This document shows, piece by piece, positions 43,145 through 53,523 of a stretch of DNA of 64,000 bases (positions are counted from its first letter, which is position 1; each line of letters opens with the position of its first letter). The stretch comes from Prorocentrum cordatum. Taxonomy: Eukaryota; Sar; Dinophyceae; Prorocentrales; Prorocentraceae. The notes beneath the pieces were generated by a model. The model had not been told where the DNA came from and did not search any database. It saw only the letters and a program-made list of their open reading frames with translations. The DNA is taken from positions 56,242 to 120,241 of the forward strand of contig CAUYUJ010015026.1 of NCBI GenBank assembly GCA_963575745.1. Direction: 5' to 3'. The translations under genes and the position numbers were made by a program.

Positions 43145-44265
43145 CTCGATCGGTACCACTATCGATCTCACTATCGATCTCACGATCGGTCTCGCTGTAC
43201 CGAGCTCACTCGATCGGTCCCACAATCGATTTCACTCGATCTATTTCATTCGATCGATCTCACAATCGATCTGATTTTCGATCTCGCAATCGATTTCACT
43301 ATCGATCTCACTATCGATATCACCATCGATCTCACATTCCGTTCAACTACCGATTTCACAATCGATATCACAATCGATATCACAAGCAACGTCATCATCA
43401 TCAGTATGATCGTCATCAACGTCATCAACATCATCATCAGCAGCATCATCGGGTCACCATCATCATCATCACCTCATTACCATCCTCATCAACATCATCA
43501 TCACCATCACCTTCATCATCAACGGGACATCATCATCGCCACCATCAGCATCAACATCATCATCATCGGGACACCATCACCATCATCATTGGAACACCAC
43601 CATCACCATCACAACCCCAGCATCACGATCATGAACAGCATCAGCAACATAATCATCACCATCGGGACACCATCATGAGAATCAGCAACATCATCATCAA
43701 CAACATCGTAATCATCGGAACACCATCATCATCGTCACCACCATCATCACCATCATCATCAACATCGTCGGGACACCATCATCATCAACATCAGCATCAT
43801 CACCATCTTTGGGCCACCATCATCAAAATCATCATCATCATCCTCATCATCAACATCATCATCATCGGGACACCATCATCGTCATCAGCACTATCATTAT
43901 CATCATCGGGACACCCTCGTCATCACCATCCTCATCAGCAGCATCATCATCAACCTCATCGTTACCATCAGGACACCATCATCATCATCATAGTCACCAT
44001 CATCGAATCATTTGATCATCATCAACATTATAATGATCATCAACATCATCTTCATCATCATTGGGGCACCATTATCATCATCATTTGCAACATCAGCATC
44101 ATCAACATCATCATCATCGGGGCACCATCATCATCACCACCATCACCATCATCATCATCATCATCAACAACATCGTCAACATCACCATCACCGTCATCAT
44201 CGAGACACCATCATCACCACCATCACCATCACCATCATCATCATCATCATCTTCAACATCATCAA

Positions 44266-44296
<31 letters not shown>

Positions 44297-44400
44297 GGGA
44301 CACCGACGGGACACCGGCGGGACACTGGCGGGACACCGCGCGCCACCGGCCCCCGAGCGGGACGCCGGCGGGACACCGCGGGGCACCGATTGCCGGAAGG
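43145..44400. repeat. Graded tandem-repeat block: TCGATCTCAC, then CATCAT, then GGGACACCGGC
   Basis: Three successive simple patterns. 43145-43385 has ATCGATCTCACAATCGATCT variants; 43386-44305 has CATCATCATC with GGGACACCATC inserted every 40-60 bases; 44300-44385 has GGGACACCGGC repeats. The GGGACACC word runs through the last two blocks, showing how one repeat grades into the next. Confidence 0.9.
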
Positions 44401-44599
44401 GAGACTTTTGGTCAGGCCGCGCCTCAGCTACAGGAGACTTATTTCTCGCCCGCCCACGCAACTTCGCACGGCACGCACGAACACGAAACCGAAACCGATT
44501 TCCCGGTAGGGGGGCTCTCCGTTCCACTTCGATCTCACCCCCTCACCTCCGATTACCCAGAAACCCCCACACACACACCTTAAACCGGACCCTCCCCCA

Positions 44600-45180
44600 G
44601 GGACCCCCTTGGAAAAAAGGTCCGCCAGCCCTTCTGGGCCTCCCAGGGCGCTTTGCCGGGCCTTGCGAGCAGACTCGAAGCGATCAGAGGGGCCATCGGA
44701 GAGGCGCAAGCGAGACCCAAGACAGCACAAGAGCGCTCCAAGAGGAACATCGATGGTCCGAAGACGGCCCACGAGGCCCCCAAGACGCCACATTGCTTCG
44801 GCAAAATGTATATTTTTAGCATCTCCGCTTTTTGGGTCTTCGCAGCGTCCAGGACGGCCCGATGGGCCCCCGATATCGCCTACAGACGGCCCAAGAGGCC
44901 CCCAGAGGTTTTGAAGACGGTCCAAAAGGGCCCCAAGGCTGCCCCAGAGAGCCCCGAGATTGCCCACAAGAAGCCCAAGATGCCTTCAGAAGGCTCCCAA
45001 GAGAGACCCGCGAAAGCCACGGGAGACCCCCAAGAAGGCCATTGGAGGTTCCCAAGAGGTTTCAAGATGGCTTCAGAAGACCTCTCGAGGGCCCCAGCTC
45101 CCCAAGACGGCCCAAGAAGGCCCCAGGACGGCCCAAGAGGGCCCGGACAGCCCCCCAAAAAACATCCAGACGGCGTTTTC
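44600..45180 (-). repeat. Reverse copy of CTTGGGG-type element interior
   Basis: On the minus strand this reads as CTTGGGGGCCTC-type repeats with an AT-richer block (TAAAAATATACATTTTGCCG at about 44803-44822), the module order of the inverted-end elements. CCGCCAGCCCTTCTGGGCC near 44621 resembles the right end in reverse (AATCCCACCAGCCC), with mismatches. Probably a diverged, reverse copy. Confidence 0.4.
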
Positions 45181-45235
45181 CATGCGCTCGCTGCGCTCAC
45201 GCCAGCCCGCCTGTCTTTACCGTACCTCTGTCACC

Positions 45236-45238
<3 letters not shown>

Positions 45239-45274
<36 letters not shown>

Positions 45275-45278
45275 CCTT
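45239..45278. repeat. (CT)n microsatellite
   Basis: CTCTCT run of about 35 bases. The spacer 45180-46130 holds no supportable gene; two copies of CGAGxCCCAGTCGAA(A)GG occur at about 45874 and 45925. Confidence 0.9.
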
Positions 45279-45717
45279 CCCCCCTCTGCCTTTTTCGTCG
45301 ACCTCCACTTTCGTGGCATCCGATGGCCATCCTCATTCGCCCGCTCCTTCCTCTTGACCTTCTCCCCGAGTCTGCCCCCCTACTCCCCCCTTCCGCCCTC
45401 TCAGCCCCCCCATCATCCCTGCTCCCTTCCCGTTCCCCGTTCATGGACAGGTGCCATCGCAACAGTTTGATGCTTCGTCATTTGCCAGCACTTTCGCGCG
45501 TGAAAAATCACCTTCCCTTCCCCACTCCAACGCACAAGCGTGCAAGCGCATCCAGCGAACGCGGTGTCAGCAGGCACCAGGGACATCAGAGAAATGAGCC
45601 GATCGCCCGTCCAGGCCTCGAGGTCCCCCTGACGAAGCAAGCGATGATGTATTGCTTTGCCGGGGAAGCGTCCAGAGCAAGGCGCATGGCGCGAAGCGCC
45701 AATGCAGTTTTGTGTGT

Positions 45718-45724
45718 ATATACC

Positions 45725-45769
<45 letters not shown>

Positions 45770-45770
45770 G
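45718..45770. repeat. (TA)n microsatellite
   Basis: TATATA run of about 45 bases, flanked by TGTGTATATACC and CGTGTGTGTAG. Confidence 0.95.
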
Positions 45771-46259
45771 TGTGTGTAGAATGCGATTCTGGGGAGCGGC
45801 GAGGAGTCAAAACAGAAAAACGATCCCCTGGAGAGATCTGTAGGGACAAACATACGTGAAACAGTAAGGCTTCGAGCCCCAGTCGAAAGGAACAGACAGG
45901 AACATACGTAAAGCAGGAAGGGTTCGAGGCCCAGTCGAAGGGCAAATTATAGGAGCAGCTCATCTTGCCGAACTTGAAGTTGTCGATTCCACTGCTCGCG
46001 CAATCACCCCACCCACCCACCCGTAACTTGGTTTGCAAAACCCATGCGGAAGCGATTGCAATGAGTGCTTGGAGTTGGCAGGTGCATCTCTGCGGCCGCG
46101 CTAACACGCGCATGCTGGCGCGCGCAGTGGCCAGCTAGTTTGGCGCGACCGACGCGAACGCGGTGGCGCTGACCGCTCGGCACATCCCGGCGGGCACTTC
46201 AGTGCGAGTCGGCGACTTGGGCGGGCGCGTTATCATAGCAACGTCGACAACGGAAGACA

Positions 46260-46263
46260 CGAC

Positions 46264-46328
<65 letters not shown>

Positions 46329-46340
46329 CGATGGTGATGT
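46260..46340. repeat. (GAT)n microsatellite
   Basis: About 22 GAT/ATG triplets, continuing as diverged GATGGTGAT. Confidence 0.95.
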
Positions 46341-46379
46341 GACGATGGTCATGGTGACGGTGATGGAGATGGTGATGAT

Positions 46380-46600
46380 CCCGGCCCCCCCCAAACCCCC
46401 TCCCCTCTCCTGTCCCCCCCCCTCTCTCCTGTCCCCCCTCCCCCCTCTCTCTCCTGTCCAGTCCCCCCCCTCCCCCCCCCTCTCTCCTGTCCCCCCCCTT
46501 CCTCTCCCATGTCCCCCCCCCCTTCTCCTGTCCCCACCCCCCTTTCTCCGTTCCCTTCCCCCCCCCCCCCCTCTCTCCTGTCCAGGGCGCAGTGCAGGGA
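46380..46600. repeat. CTCTCCTGTCCCCCCC minisatellite
   Basis: About ten copies of a 17-25 bp unit CTCTCCTGTCC plus a C run. A G-rich inverse-like stretch follows at 46600-46720 (GGGGGGTGCAGGAAGAGG), so the two blocks could pair. Confidence 0.85.
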
Positions 46601-46794
46601 AGGGGGGGGAGCTGGGGGAAAGAGAAGGTGCAGAGGCAGGGGGGGGTGCAGGAAGAGGGGGGGGGGCGGCGGAGAGGAGATTGCAGGGGGGGGGGGGTGT
46701 AGGAAGAGGGGGGGCGCCGGAGAGGAAGGTGTAGGGGATGGGCGGTCCCAGCATTGGGGAGGCCTTGCGTGTCAATTCTTTCGTCGTTTGCGCC

Positions 46795-46885
46795 CCCCCC
46801 CCCCGCTGCAAAGCGAAGCTTGAACGAGCTCCAGTCCACGCGCTCAGAAACTCACGCCGGATCGCCGGATTTGACACGAATCGTG
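46795..46885. repeat. Dispersed repeat shared with 31.0 kb
   Basis: After a C run, GCAAAGCGAAGCTTGAACGA and AACTCACGCCGGATCGCCGG match 31020-31090. A 153-residue frame (46754-47215) overlaps it; I do not consider that frame supported. Confidence 0.7.
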
Positions 46886-47328
46886 CCACCCCAGCACGCG
46901 CGCAAGGTCGCGCGAACGATTCCGACATGCGCGCGCGAAGCCCGCGTAGTTGCGAAAATTTTGAAAATCGCATGGTCTGTGTTCTCAAAAATTCGCAAGC
47001 GCGAGCAAGCTTTGTTTGAAAGTCCTTGTTGCGAAACCGTGTGTTATGATGCAATGAGTTCGACACTCGATTTTGAAATCTTTACGACACCAAAGGCTTT
47101 TGAAGGATTTCGGCATGCGCGCGCGACGACGCGAGCGTGCTCACTTCGTTTCGTTTTTGGTTGTAAGGGACTCTTGGCAATTTATGATTTGTTATCAACG
47201 AATGTGCGCGCATAGTTTTTTGTTGCAGAGGATGGCTGGGGGGGGCCGATATCGGTTCCCTTAGGATGGTACGGATTCATATTTAGGATGGACGATGGGG
47301 CAGAATCATACGTAAATCGGGACACGAG

Positions 47329-47419
<91 letters not shown>
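47329..47419. repeat. Poly(A) tract, 91 bases
   Basis: An uninterrupted run of 91 A, flanked by GGGACACGAG and CGAGAATCCCGG; the 4-base word CGAG occurs on both sides. Such length is rare and could be a retrotransposed tail, an expanded microsatellite or an assembly artefact. Confidence 0.9.
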
Positions 47420-47420
<1 letters not shown>

Positions 47421-47534
47421 GAGAATCCCGGGGGGTAGAGTCTTTTTTCTTTGTAGAATAAAGAATAAAGCACAAAGGATTCGAGCCCCAAGAAAGGGGC
47501 CGCAAAGCTGTGAAGGCGAAGCCTATGAAGGCGA

Positions 47535-47965
47535 AGCCAATGGGAACCAAAAAGCACCCCCCGAACACGTACCCCAATACTACCGAAAAGTTCTTCTTGG
47601 GGCCCCCAGGGGGCGGAGGAACCGAAAAGCGCTCCCCCAACACAGAACTATACCAAAACAGAAACGCACCTCCTGGGGTTTCCTGGGGCCTCCTGGGGGC
47701 GGAGGAGCCGGAAAACGTTCCGACAAAAAAAACTATCCCAATACAGGAATGTTTTTCTTCGGGATTCCTGGTGGCGGGAGGGCCGAAGAACGCTCCCCGA
47801 ACACGGATTCCAATACAGAAAGTGTCCTGGGGGTTCCTGGGAGCGGAGGGGCCGAAAAACGCTCCCCGAACACATATCCCAATACAGACTATGCCTCCTA
47901 GGGCCTCATGGGGGCGGGAACCCGAAAAATCGCCCCCGAACCAATATCCTTGGAGCTTCCTGGGG
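47535..47965. repeat. ~85-bp minisatellite with GGCGGAGGGGCCGAAAAACG
   Basis: About five diverged copies of TCCTGGGGxCTCCTGGGGGC, GGAGGxGCCGAAAAACGCTC and CCCGAACACxTATCCCAATA. Period about 80-95 bp. Confidence 0.8.
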
Positions 47966-48441
47966 CCTCCGCAAGTAGCGGCAAGACTGCTCTGACGGAT
48001 TCCCTTCTGCTGCTGAATTGCGAGGACGTATTAAACGAAACGACCGTTTCAGCATCCGCGGGTAGCAGCACGAATGCTTGGAAGGACCCCGTTGTGATTT
48101 TGAAATGCAAAGAAGCTTCGAGAGAAAAGACAGCGCCCGCATCCGCGAGTAGAAACAATGTGGTTATGCCGGACCCCCTTGTAATGCTAAATTGTTCGGA
48201 AATCGCAAGCGCACCCGTGCTTGCGGACCCGCTGCAGGGCGCTCGCCCGTTGCCGCCTGCTTTCGTCGCCGCTGCCTCGGATTGCACAGTGCCGATTGCA
48301 GACAGGCTTGCACCCATCCCCGCGCTTTCGCGCCTCTCCAGAGGAAAAATAATAAATTGTAAGGAAATATCGCACGGGAGCGTTGTTGTTGTTTGGGGGC
48401 CAGTTTGGGCGGTACCCCGAAACGTTCGAGCGTGCGTTTAA
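47908..48441 (+). CDS. Possible repeat-containing protein (low support)
   Basis: A 177-residue frame. After the minisatellite it shows three diverged ~28-residue repeats: ASASSGKTALTDSLLLLNC, SASAGSSTNAWKDPVVILKC and PASASRNNVVMPDPLVMLNC, each followed by an acidic residue and ending near APVLADP. The DNA has diverged more than the pattern D-x-L/V-x-x-L-x-C-x-E, which could mean selection on protein or simply an old 84-bp tandem repeat. It then runs into R-like sequence. No start or splice evidence. Confidence 0.2.
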   Translation: MGAGTRKIAPEPISLELPGASASSGKTALTDSLLLLNCEDVLNETTVSASAGSSTNAWKDPVVILKCKEASREKTAPASASRNNVVMPDPLVMLNCSEIASAPVLADPLQGARPLPPAFVAAASDCTVPIADRLAPIPALSRLSRGKIINCKEISHGSVVVVWGPVWAVPRNVRACV

Positions 48442-48820
48442 ATTTCACAAAGAAATGCAACCAGCGCCGAGGCGACAGCGGGCTCGTGTTGGAGGTCCAA
48501 CAATAATAATTGTTTAGTAAGTAACACTCAGCGAGACCATGATTCCTGAGTGTCGAGGGCGCGGTGATTGAATACATTGCGAGGAAGTCCAACGCGAGAG
48601 CGCGAGTCATGCATAATTTGTTGGGAAATCTTGTGCGGGAGCGCGATGATGGAGTAATCCGTGAGGACGTATCAGGCGGGAGCCGCTGTTGTTGCAAGTC
48701 CGGGCCAACAACACAGTCTGAGGCTCAAGATTGCCTTTTGTAGCAAGACAAGTTGCGAGCCCTGGGAGGGGCACTTCAATTGAAAAAACACCATTGGCAC
48801 CAAAGGGTGGGAGATCAACA
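48345..48820 (+). repeat. R unit, partial (R4)
   Basis: 3' two-thirds of the R unit: GAAATATCGCACGGGAGCGT near 48364, then GAGTGTCGAGGGCGCGGTGA, GCGAGAGCGCGAGTC, TATCAGGCGGGAGCCGCTGT and the terminal block ending AGATCAACA. The first part is rearranged with flanking sequence. Confidence 0.75.
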
Positions 48821-49565
48821 ACAGTTGGTCTTTAGAGATGAGAGTTCAATGATAACAAAACGACAACAACAAGAATCAGTTTAAGACTATTCGTTCCTAT
48901 CTGCTCACGTGCCAATCGGTACGTATATCACAAGCCCTCGGTACCAGCCCTCGTCGTCTTCGATCGTGCCCCCTTGAGGGTAGATCTTCCTTACCTGCTT
49001 GCCACGCGAATCTACTGCAGCACCTAAAACAAGGGAGGAGAACACGGGTGGAAGGGGGAGGGAAAAGAATGGAGCACGGAAAAAATTTGCCGGAGGGAGG
49101 CACGGAACAGAAAAGAAGTGTTAGAACCAGACGGTCGGGTGGGCAGACCCATAACGGGCAGCTCGGGAAGGCGGGCCCAGGCGACCATGTCGAGCAGGCG
49201 GGTTGCTGAAGCGCGGGGCTTGCATGAACCGCGAGGAAGTCACTAGCTAAAGCGCGATTCCCAAGTAAATCGCAAGAAAAGCCTGTATAGCATGATTCTT
49301 GAGCGCCGAGGGCGCATCGTTTGAATGAATTGCGAGGAAGTCCTACGCGAGAGCGCGATTCGTATACAACTTGTGAGGAAGTCCCGCGCGAGAGCGCGAC
49401 TTGGGAGTAAATTGTGAGGAAGTATCAGGCGGGAGCCGCTGTTGTTGTAAACTGGGGGCCAAAAACACAGTTTGAGCCTGGTGACTTTCCAAAAAAGGGT
49501 GCGAGCCCCAGGGGAAGCACATCCGTTGAAAAAGTACAATGGTCACCGGAGGGGGGATCAACAAT
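48821..49565 (+). repeat. R unit, complete (R5)
   Basis: About 745 bp. Order: ACAGTTGGTCTTTAGAGATG, CAGTTTAAGACTATTCGTTC, CTTACCTGCTTG, GGGCAGACCC..GGGAAGGCGGG block, four or five ~50-bp subrepeats ending GCGAGAGCGCGATTC, TATCAGGCGGGAGCCGCTGT, CCGGAGGGGGGATCAACAAT. The retrotransposon begins at the next base. Most of the next R unit's start is found beyond it, at 55929. Confidence 0.85.
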
Positions 49566-49630
49566 GGCTGTCTTCACGACTTATGTTTGCGACGTTTGTT
49601 CTCCGCCGTACTTGTTAAGGCCCAAGCTCT
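49566..49630 (+). repeat. Split direct repeat A1
   Basis: GGCTGTCTTCACGACTTATG, TTTGCGACGTTTGTTCTCC, then GTACTTGTTAAGGCCCAAGC to CTCT. It matches A2 (55652-55717) at about 85%. It forms the left terminus of the element, directly abutting R5. Confidence 0.85.
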
Positions 49631-49647
49631 TTGGTCACGCACCATCG

Positions 49648-50124
49648 ATGCAGGCGTTCCGCCTCCGCGCAGGGACCGAACTTGCTCGCGGGATCTCTAC
49701 TGCCCTCATTGTGCGCGGCGGCTCCCAGCAGTGCCCCGCGTGCGAGCCGGCGGTGACCTGCGGGGCGTGCCCCTCGCGTGACTGCCCGGAGTGCAAGTGC
49801 GCCCCGCACCTCCAGTGCCCCAGCCTGGAGCACGCGCCGCATAGCTCTTTCCACCAGGAGGGCATCTCGCTCATCGTGTTGCTGGGCTGCCTTTAGGCGG
49901 CCGCGGGAGCAGGCTACCTCGCGGGACGGCGCGGGGCTGGCCTTCCTTGGGATCCGTCCAGCGCGCGAGCGCCGGCATCGGTTGCCTCCAGCCCGACGAC
50001 GGCCCCTCCCTTGCCTGCTGCTAAGGCGGCTCGGCCGCCAGCGCCTGCGGCGATCGAGGACGTTGCCGAGGAGGCGCGTAGGCAGGCCCGGCAGGCTGCA
50101 GCGGCGGCTCTGGCCAGGCAGTAG
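49648..50124 (+). pseudogene. Gag-like ORF, N-terminal part
   Basis: ATG 49648: MQAFRLRAGTELARGISTA, LIVRGGSQQCPACEPAVTC, GACPSRDCPECKCAPHLQC. The cysteines come in pairs (CPAC, CGAC, CPEC, CKC). A hydrophobic segment ISLIVLLGCL is cut by TAG 49894-49896. The same frame reads on (AAAGAGYLAGRRGAGLPWD) through an Ala/Pro-rich part to TAG 50122-50124. I recognise this Cys-pair start plus membrane-like segment as typical of the first protein of such dinoflagellate elements; its role is presumably particle formation, by analogy only. Confidence 0.5.
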
Positions 50125-50164
50125 ACGCGATGGCGGCGCATCCTGTAGCAGTTGCGCATGGCGT

Positions 50165-51030
50165 GACCGCGGGTATTTTGTGTACGTCAGGTACAACTAT
50201 GCCCAGCGGCTCCGGCATGAAAGGATGATCGCCCTGCTCGTTGACAATGCGGGGTCCTTGGTATCGATCGTTACCCCCGACGCCGATGAGTACGACGAGA
50301 ACTTCGCAGGGCCCGATATCGTCGAGGTGCAGGTGGCTCCTGGCGCGGCGGCTGGTGGCGCTCCAGCTGCAGTGGTGGCCGACCCGCTCTACCGCTTCCG
50401 AGCGGTACCGACGGCAGTTTCGGCCACAGCCTGCGGGCGGCGGCTTGCGCGAGGCACGAGGCGGCTGCGCCGCCCGGCGAGCTCGCGCCCACCGTGGGTG
50501 GACGAGCCGGGGCTGGCGCCGCTGCGCCTGCAGGAGCGGCCCCAGCGGCCGCCGCAGCGGGACCAGCTGGCGGCGGCGCTGCTGGCGGCGGCGCTGCTGG
50601 CGGCGGAGCGTTGGCCCCCGCTGCCGGGCTTGGAGGGCCGGTTGCGGCCCTGGGCGGCGCTGCGCAGTCGGTGCCCGCAGGCGCTCTGGCGCTGCCTGGC
50701 GCAGGCTGCAGGCGCTGCCGCCCCCGCCCCAGGTGGCGCTGCCGCCGCCCCGGCTGGCGGCGGCGCCGCGGCAGCGGCCGCCCCGATCGCGGCGGCGTTT
50801 TCCGCGGGCGGGGCGCTCGGGGCAGGCGCCCCTGCTGCTGGCGCTGGCGGGCTTGGCGGCTACTTCGACCTGCGCGCGATGCCGATCGACCTGCCGGGCG
50901 GGCGCCACGCCCCCTTCGCGGGGGCAGCGCTCGGCTTCCGGGCGTACGTTTTCCCGGACTGGCCCGTCAAGGGCCCCCGTCGGGCCGCGAGCACGCACTG
51001 CTCAAGAAACGACGCAAAGCACGAGAATAA
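50165..51030 (+). pseudogene. Gag-like region, C-terminal part
   Basis: A frame with GYFVYVRYNYAQRLRHERM, LVSIVTPDADEYDENFAGP and DIVEVQVAPGAAAGGAPAA, then a long Ala/Gly/Pro-rich stretch. A conserved block follows: GYFDLRAMPIDLPGGRHAP, then ALGFRAYVFPDWPVKGPR. The block DLR-x-(L/M)-P-I and DWPVKGPR is conserved in related dinoflagellate elements just before the RT region. Frame changes within the Ala-rich stretch are likely. Confidence 0.45.
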
Positions 51031-51204
51031 CGAGAAGCGGCCCGCAAGGGCAAGGAGAAAGATGACGCATGAACCAGGGGGGCGCCAGGTGCATCGGAGG
51101 GGGCGCCTTGCGCCGATCAACGAGCCACACAGCGCTGGCCCCAACCCCATCCACCATTTTCTTCCTCGGCTTCAGCACCGCAGAGAGCTGATCGTCAGAG
51201 AGAC

Positions 51205-51576
51205 TTGTTCCCGCTGCCGCAGCTGCCGATACGGCCCGACGCGTTTTGCTCCGGCCGCGCCTGTCACGCAGTTAAGCAGAGGGAGCACCGCCGCGCACGA
51301 ATGTTGGATTGGCCGAGTGCCTCCATCAGTTGCCTGAACCAGCTGCACGGGTTCCCGCAAGCCTCTTGTTCTAGTCCCCCTGGCCTCCCCTTTCTGTTTC
51401 TGAATTCCGCTCAGCGCTTCGCGCACAAGCACATCCTGGATTGTTTCAAGCAGGTGCGTGCCCAGCCGGCCGATTTAACTAGCAAGGAAGCCCTCTGCGA
51501 GCTCCCCGCCGGGTCAGCCATCTACCTCGCAGATAGCTCTACCTGCAAGCTTTACGCACGCCATCTTGTGGCCTGA
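51205..51576 (+). pseudogene. RT N-terminal linker region
   Basis: A 123-residue frame with PQLPIRPDAFCSGRACHAV, MLDWPSASISCLNQLHGFP, LNSAQRFAHKHILDCFKQV and LCELPAGSAIYLADSST. The elements I compare it with have a conserved segment with SxxxLNxLxG here, ahead of the RT core. TGA 51574-51576 and a shift separate it from the RT frame. Confidence 0.4.
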
Positions 51577-51761
51577 CCTGAGGTCGGAAGCAACCCCACC
51601 CCTGTGGAGTCGTGCCTGCCTCAGGTCGATCGCGATTGGCTAAGGCCCGGGCGTGATAATTTGCTTTTGCCGGTTCACGTAGCAGAGAAGCAGCGCCGTT
51701 CGATCTGCGCGAGCGGACCCCACGTTGATCCTGCCCTCCGCCCCCCCCCCTTTATCGATAC

Positions 51762-52652
51762 TTGTTGCGTCAGCTCCAGAAGTGCGGAATCCTCCCGCGG
51801 CGCCGCGAGCCCTCCCAGCCCGGGCTTTTAGGAACATTTTCTGTCGCGAAGCGAAATTGCCAGCTTCGCATCATCTTCGATACTAGAGCCTGTAACTGCT
51901 ATTTTGCAGAGGCGGCTTCTACTCGTCCTCCGACCCCCTCGGCCTCCGCGGGCTTTCAGACAGGTCCAACAGGGACTTTCGGGGCGCCTGGGGATTTAAG
52001 TTGTGCGTTCTATCATCTCAGGGCCCCTCAAGGCCTCGACGAGCATTTTAGCCCCCCTTCCGTTCCTGGCGACCTTGTCGGGGTCCACGAGATCGACGGG
52101 GTCTCGCTTTACCCGGGCACTCCAGGTTCCCCTTGTTCAAGTATACTTCCTATGGGGTGGAGCGGGGCCACGCACTTGCGCCAGGCTGCAGTTAGGCAAT
52201 CGCTCCGAGACGTCGGGATACAGGACCATCAAGCGGTTGAGGATGGCCAGGTCCCGCCGAGGCTCCCGTCGCCCACTGCCGCTGCTGCTGCCGCCTACGT
52301 TGACAACTTCTGCGTCTTCTCTGCCAGTGAGACGGTCACTAACCAGGTGAATCTAGCTATCATATCGGATCGCCAGGGGAAGGGGCTCGTCGCTCACGCG
52401 GTGTCGGAGGCGTCGAGGGAGATGGGCTTTGCGGGGCTGCAGATGACGGACGGGCACTCGGCGAGTCTGAGGGCTAAGAACACATGGCGGCTACGTCTTG
52501 GGATTGAATCGTTGCTTCGCAGGGGTAAGGCCTCAGGCAAGATGATGCAGTGTCTCACAGGACATGTCGTCTGGTCAACTCTTCTTCGACGCGAGGGGCT
52601 TTGTCTCTTGGATGAGTGTTACGCGCTGCCTCATAGATACACCGGTTCATGA
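51762..52652 (+). pseudogene. Reverse transcriptase domain
   Basis: Frame of about 296 residues. GTFSVAKRNCQLRIIFDTR contains the RT fingers/palm motif with the first catalytic Asp region. GDLSCAFYHLRAPQGLDEH, SSILPMGWSGATHLRQAA (motif B, MGWS) and AYVDNFCVFS follow; the active-site box reads YVDN in place of YxDD, as in some YR retroelements. GKGLVAHAVSEASREMGFA, GLQM, RLRLGIESLLRRGKASGK and MMQCLTGHVVWSTLLRREG are thumb/connection. It copies element RNA to DNA. The residue order is complete, but upstream shifts prevent a full-length protein. Confidence 0.75.
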
Positions 52653-52659
52653 TCCCAAT

Positions 52660-53385
52660 AAACACTGCGGCCTCGTGTGAGACAGGAGCTCTGGCGCGCC
52701 CGATGCATAGCACCTCTCTGCCGCGTCGACTGGCGAGCTCAGTGGTCGTCCGACATGCACTGCAGCGACGCGTCACCGTCTGGGCTGGCGGTTTGTCACC
52801 GGCTCGTGGCCCGTTGACTTGCCGGCGAAGTCGGACAGTGCAGCGAGCGCTGGAGGTATCGAGTTGCGGGCGCTGAAAAAGCTCGCTCGTGCGCCCTCGG
52901 CTCTTCTCCACTTCCCTCCTGTCCATGTGGCTTCGCCGACTCCGTCGAGCACCAGCCGAGGGACGACGACATCATCTTGGTGGTTGAGGAGGAGGATATC
53001 ATGTCGTAGATGAAGGTTAAGTCTGCCATATTTGGGGAGGTCCCTGCCGAGCCCCTGGGGGCCTCCAAATAGGGCACGGTCTTGGCGTCTCAGGTGGTGG
53101 CTCTGGGCAATATCTTGGGCCTCGAAGGGGATGCAGCTGTGCTGGCCGTTCGTCATGCTCTACGGTCGTCGCACAATCTAGGAGCCAAAATCGCTCTCAT
53201 TGTCAACAATTTACAATTATGCCTGAGCCTTTGCAAGGGTCGCGCAGAACCCATCGGTCCTGCTCTACGCACAGTTTGCTGTCTATCTTTGGCTACTGGG
53301 ACTCGCGTTGCTGCCCGATGGCGCCCCTCAGAGCTCAATCCGTCAGACAAGGGATCCAGCGGCAAGTTGGGCTGGTTTAGTGGAC
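52660..53385 (+). pseudogene. RNase H domain (interrupted)
   Basis: Segments in two or more frames: SDASPSGLAVCHRL (first Asp), SERWRYR, then after stops LEGDAAVLAVRHALRSSHN, LGAKIALIVNNLQLCLSLC and KGRAEPIGPALRTVCCLSL. It ends ATGTRVAARWRPSELNPSD. The pattern LIVNN-L-x-L-x-L-x-KGR and RW-x-PSE-x-N-x-SD is the usual end of the RNase H of YR/DIRS elements; the catalytic Asp of the central motif reads Asn (VNN in place of VDN). Stops at about 52877 and 53008 break it. Confidence 0.65.
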
Positions 53386-53523
53386 CTAGTCGCCGAGCGA
53401 GATTTTGTCGTGCTGTCGTTGGCCCTGAAGCCTCAGTGACCTTTCAGACTCAACCCTCAGGACCTTCCGTTACTGCGCGCACTCCACCAGGCCTCTCACG
53501 TCTCGCAGGCGCTGCTTACACAG

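Noticed and set aside
42916-44583. 555-residue His/Ser/Ile-rich protein
   Set aside because: Spans the TCGAT and CATCAT repeat block; composition is set by triplets.
46754-47215. 153-residue frame near 46.8-47.2 kb
   Set aside because: It overlaps the dispersed repeat shared with 31.0 kb and shows no recognisable domain or splice context.
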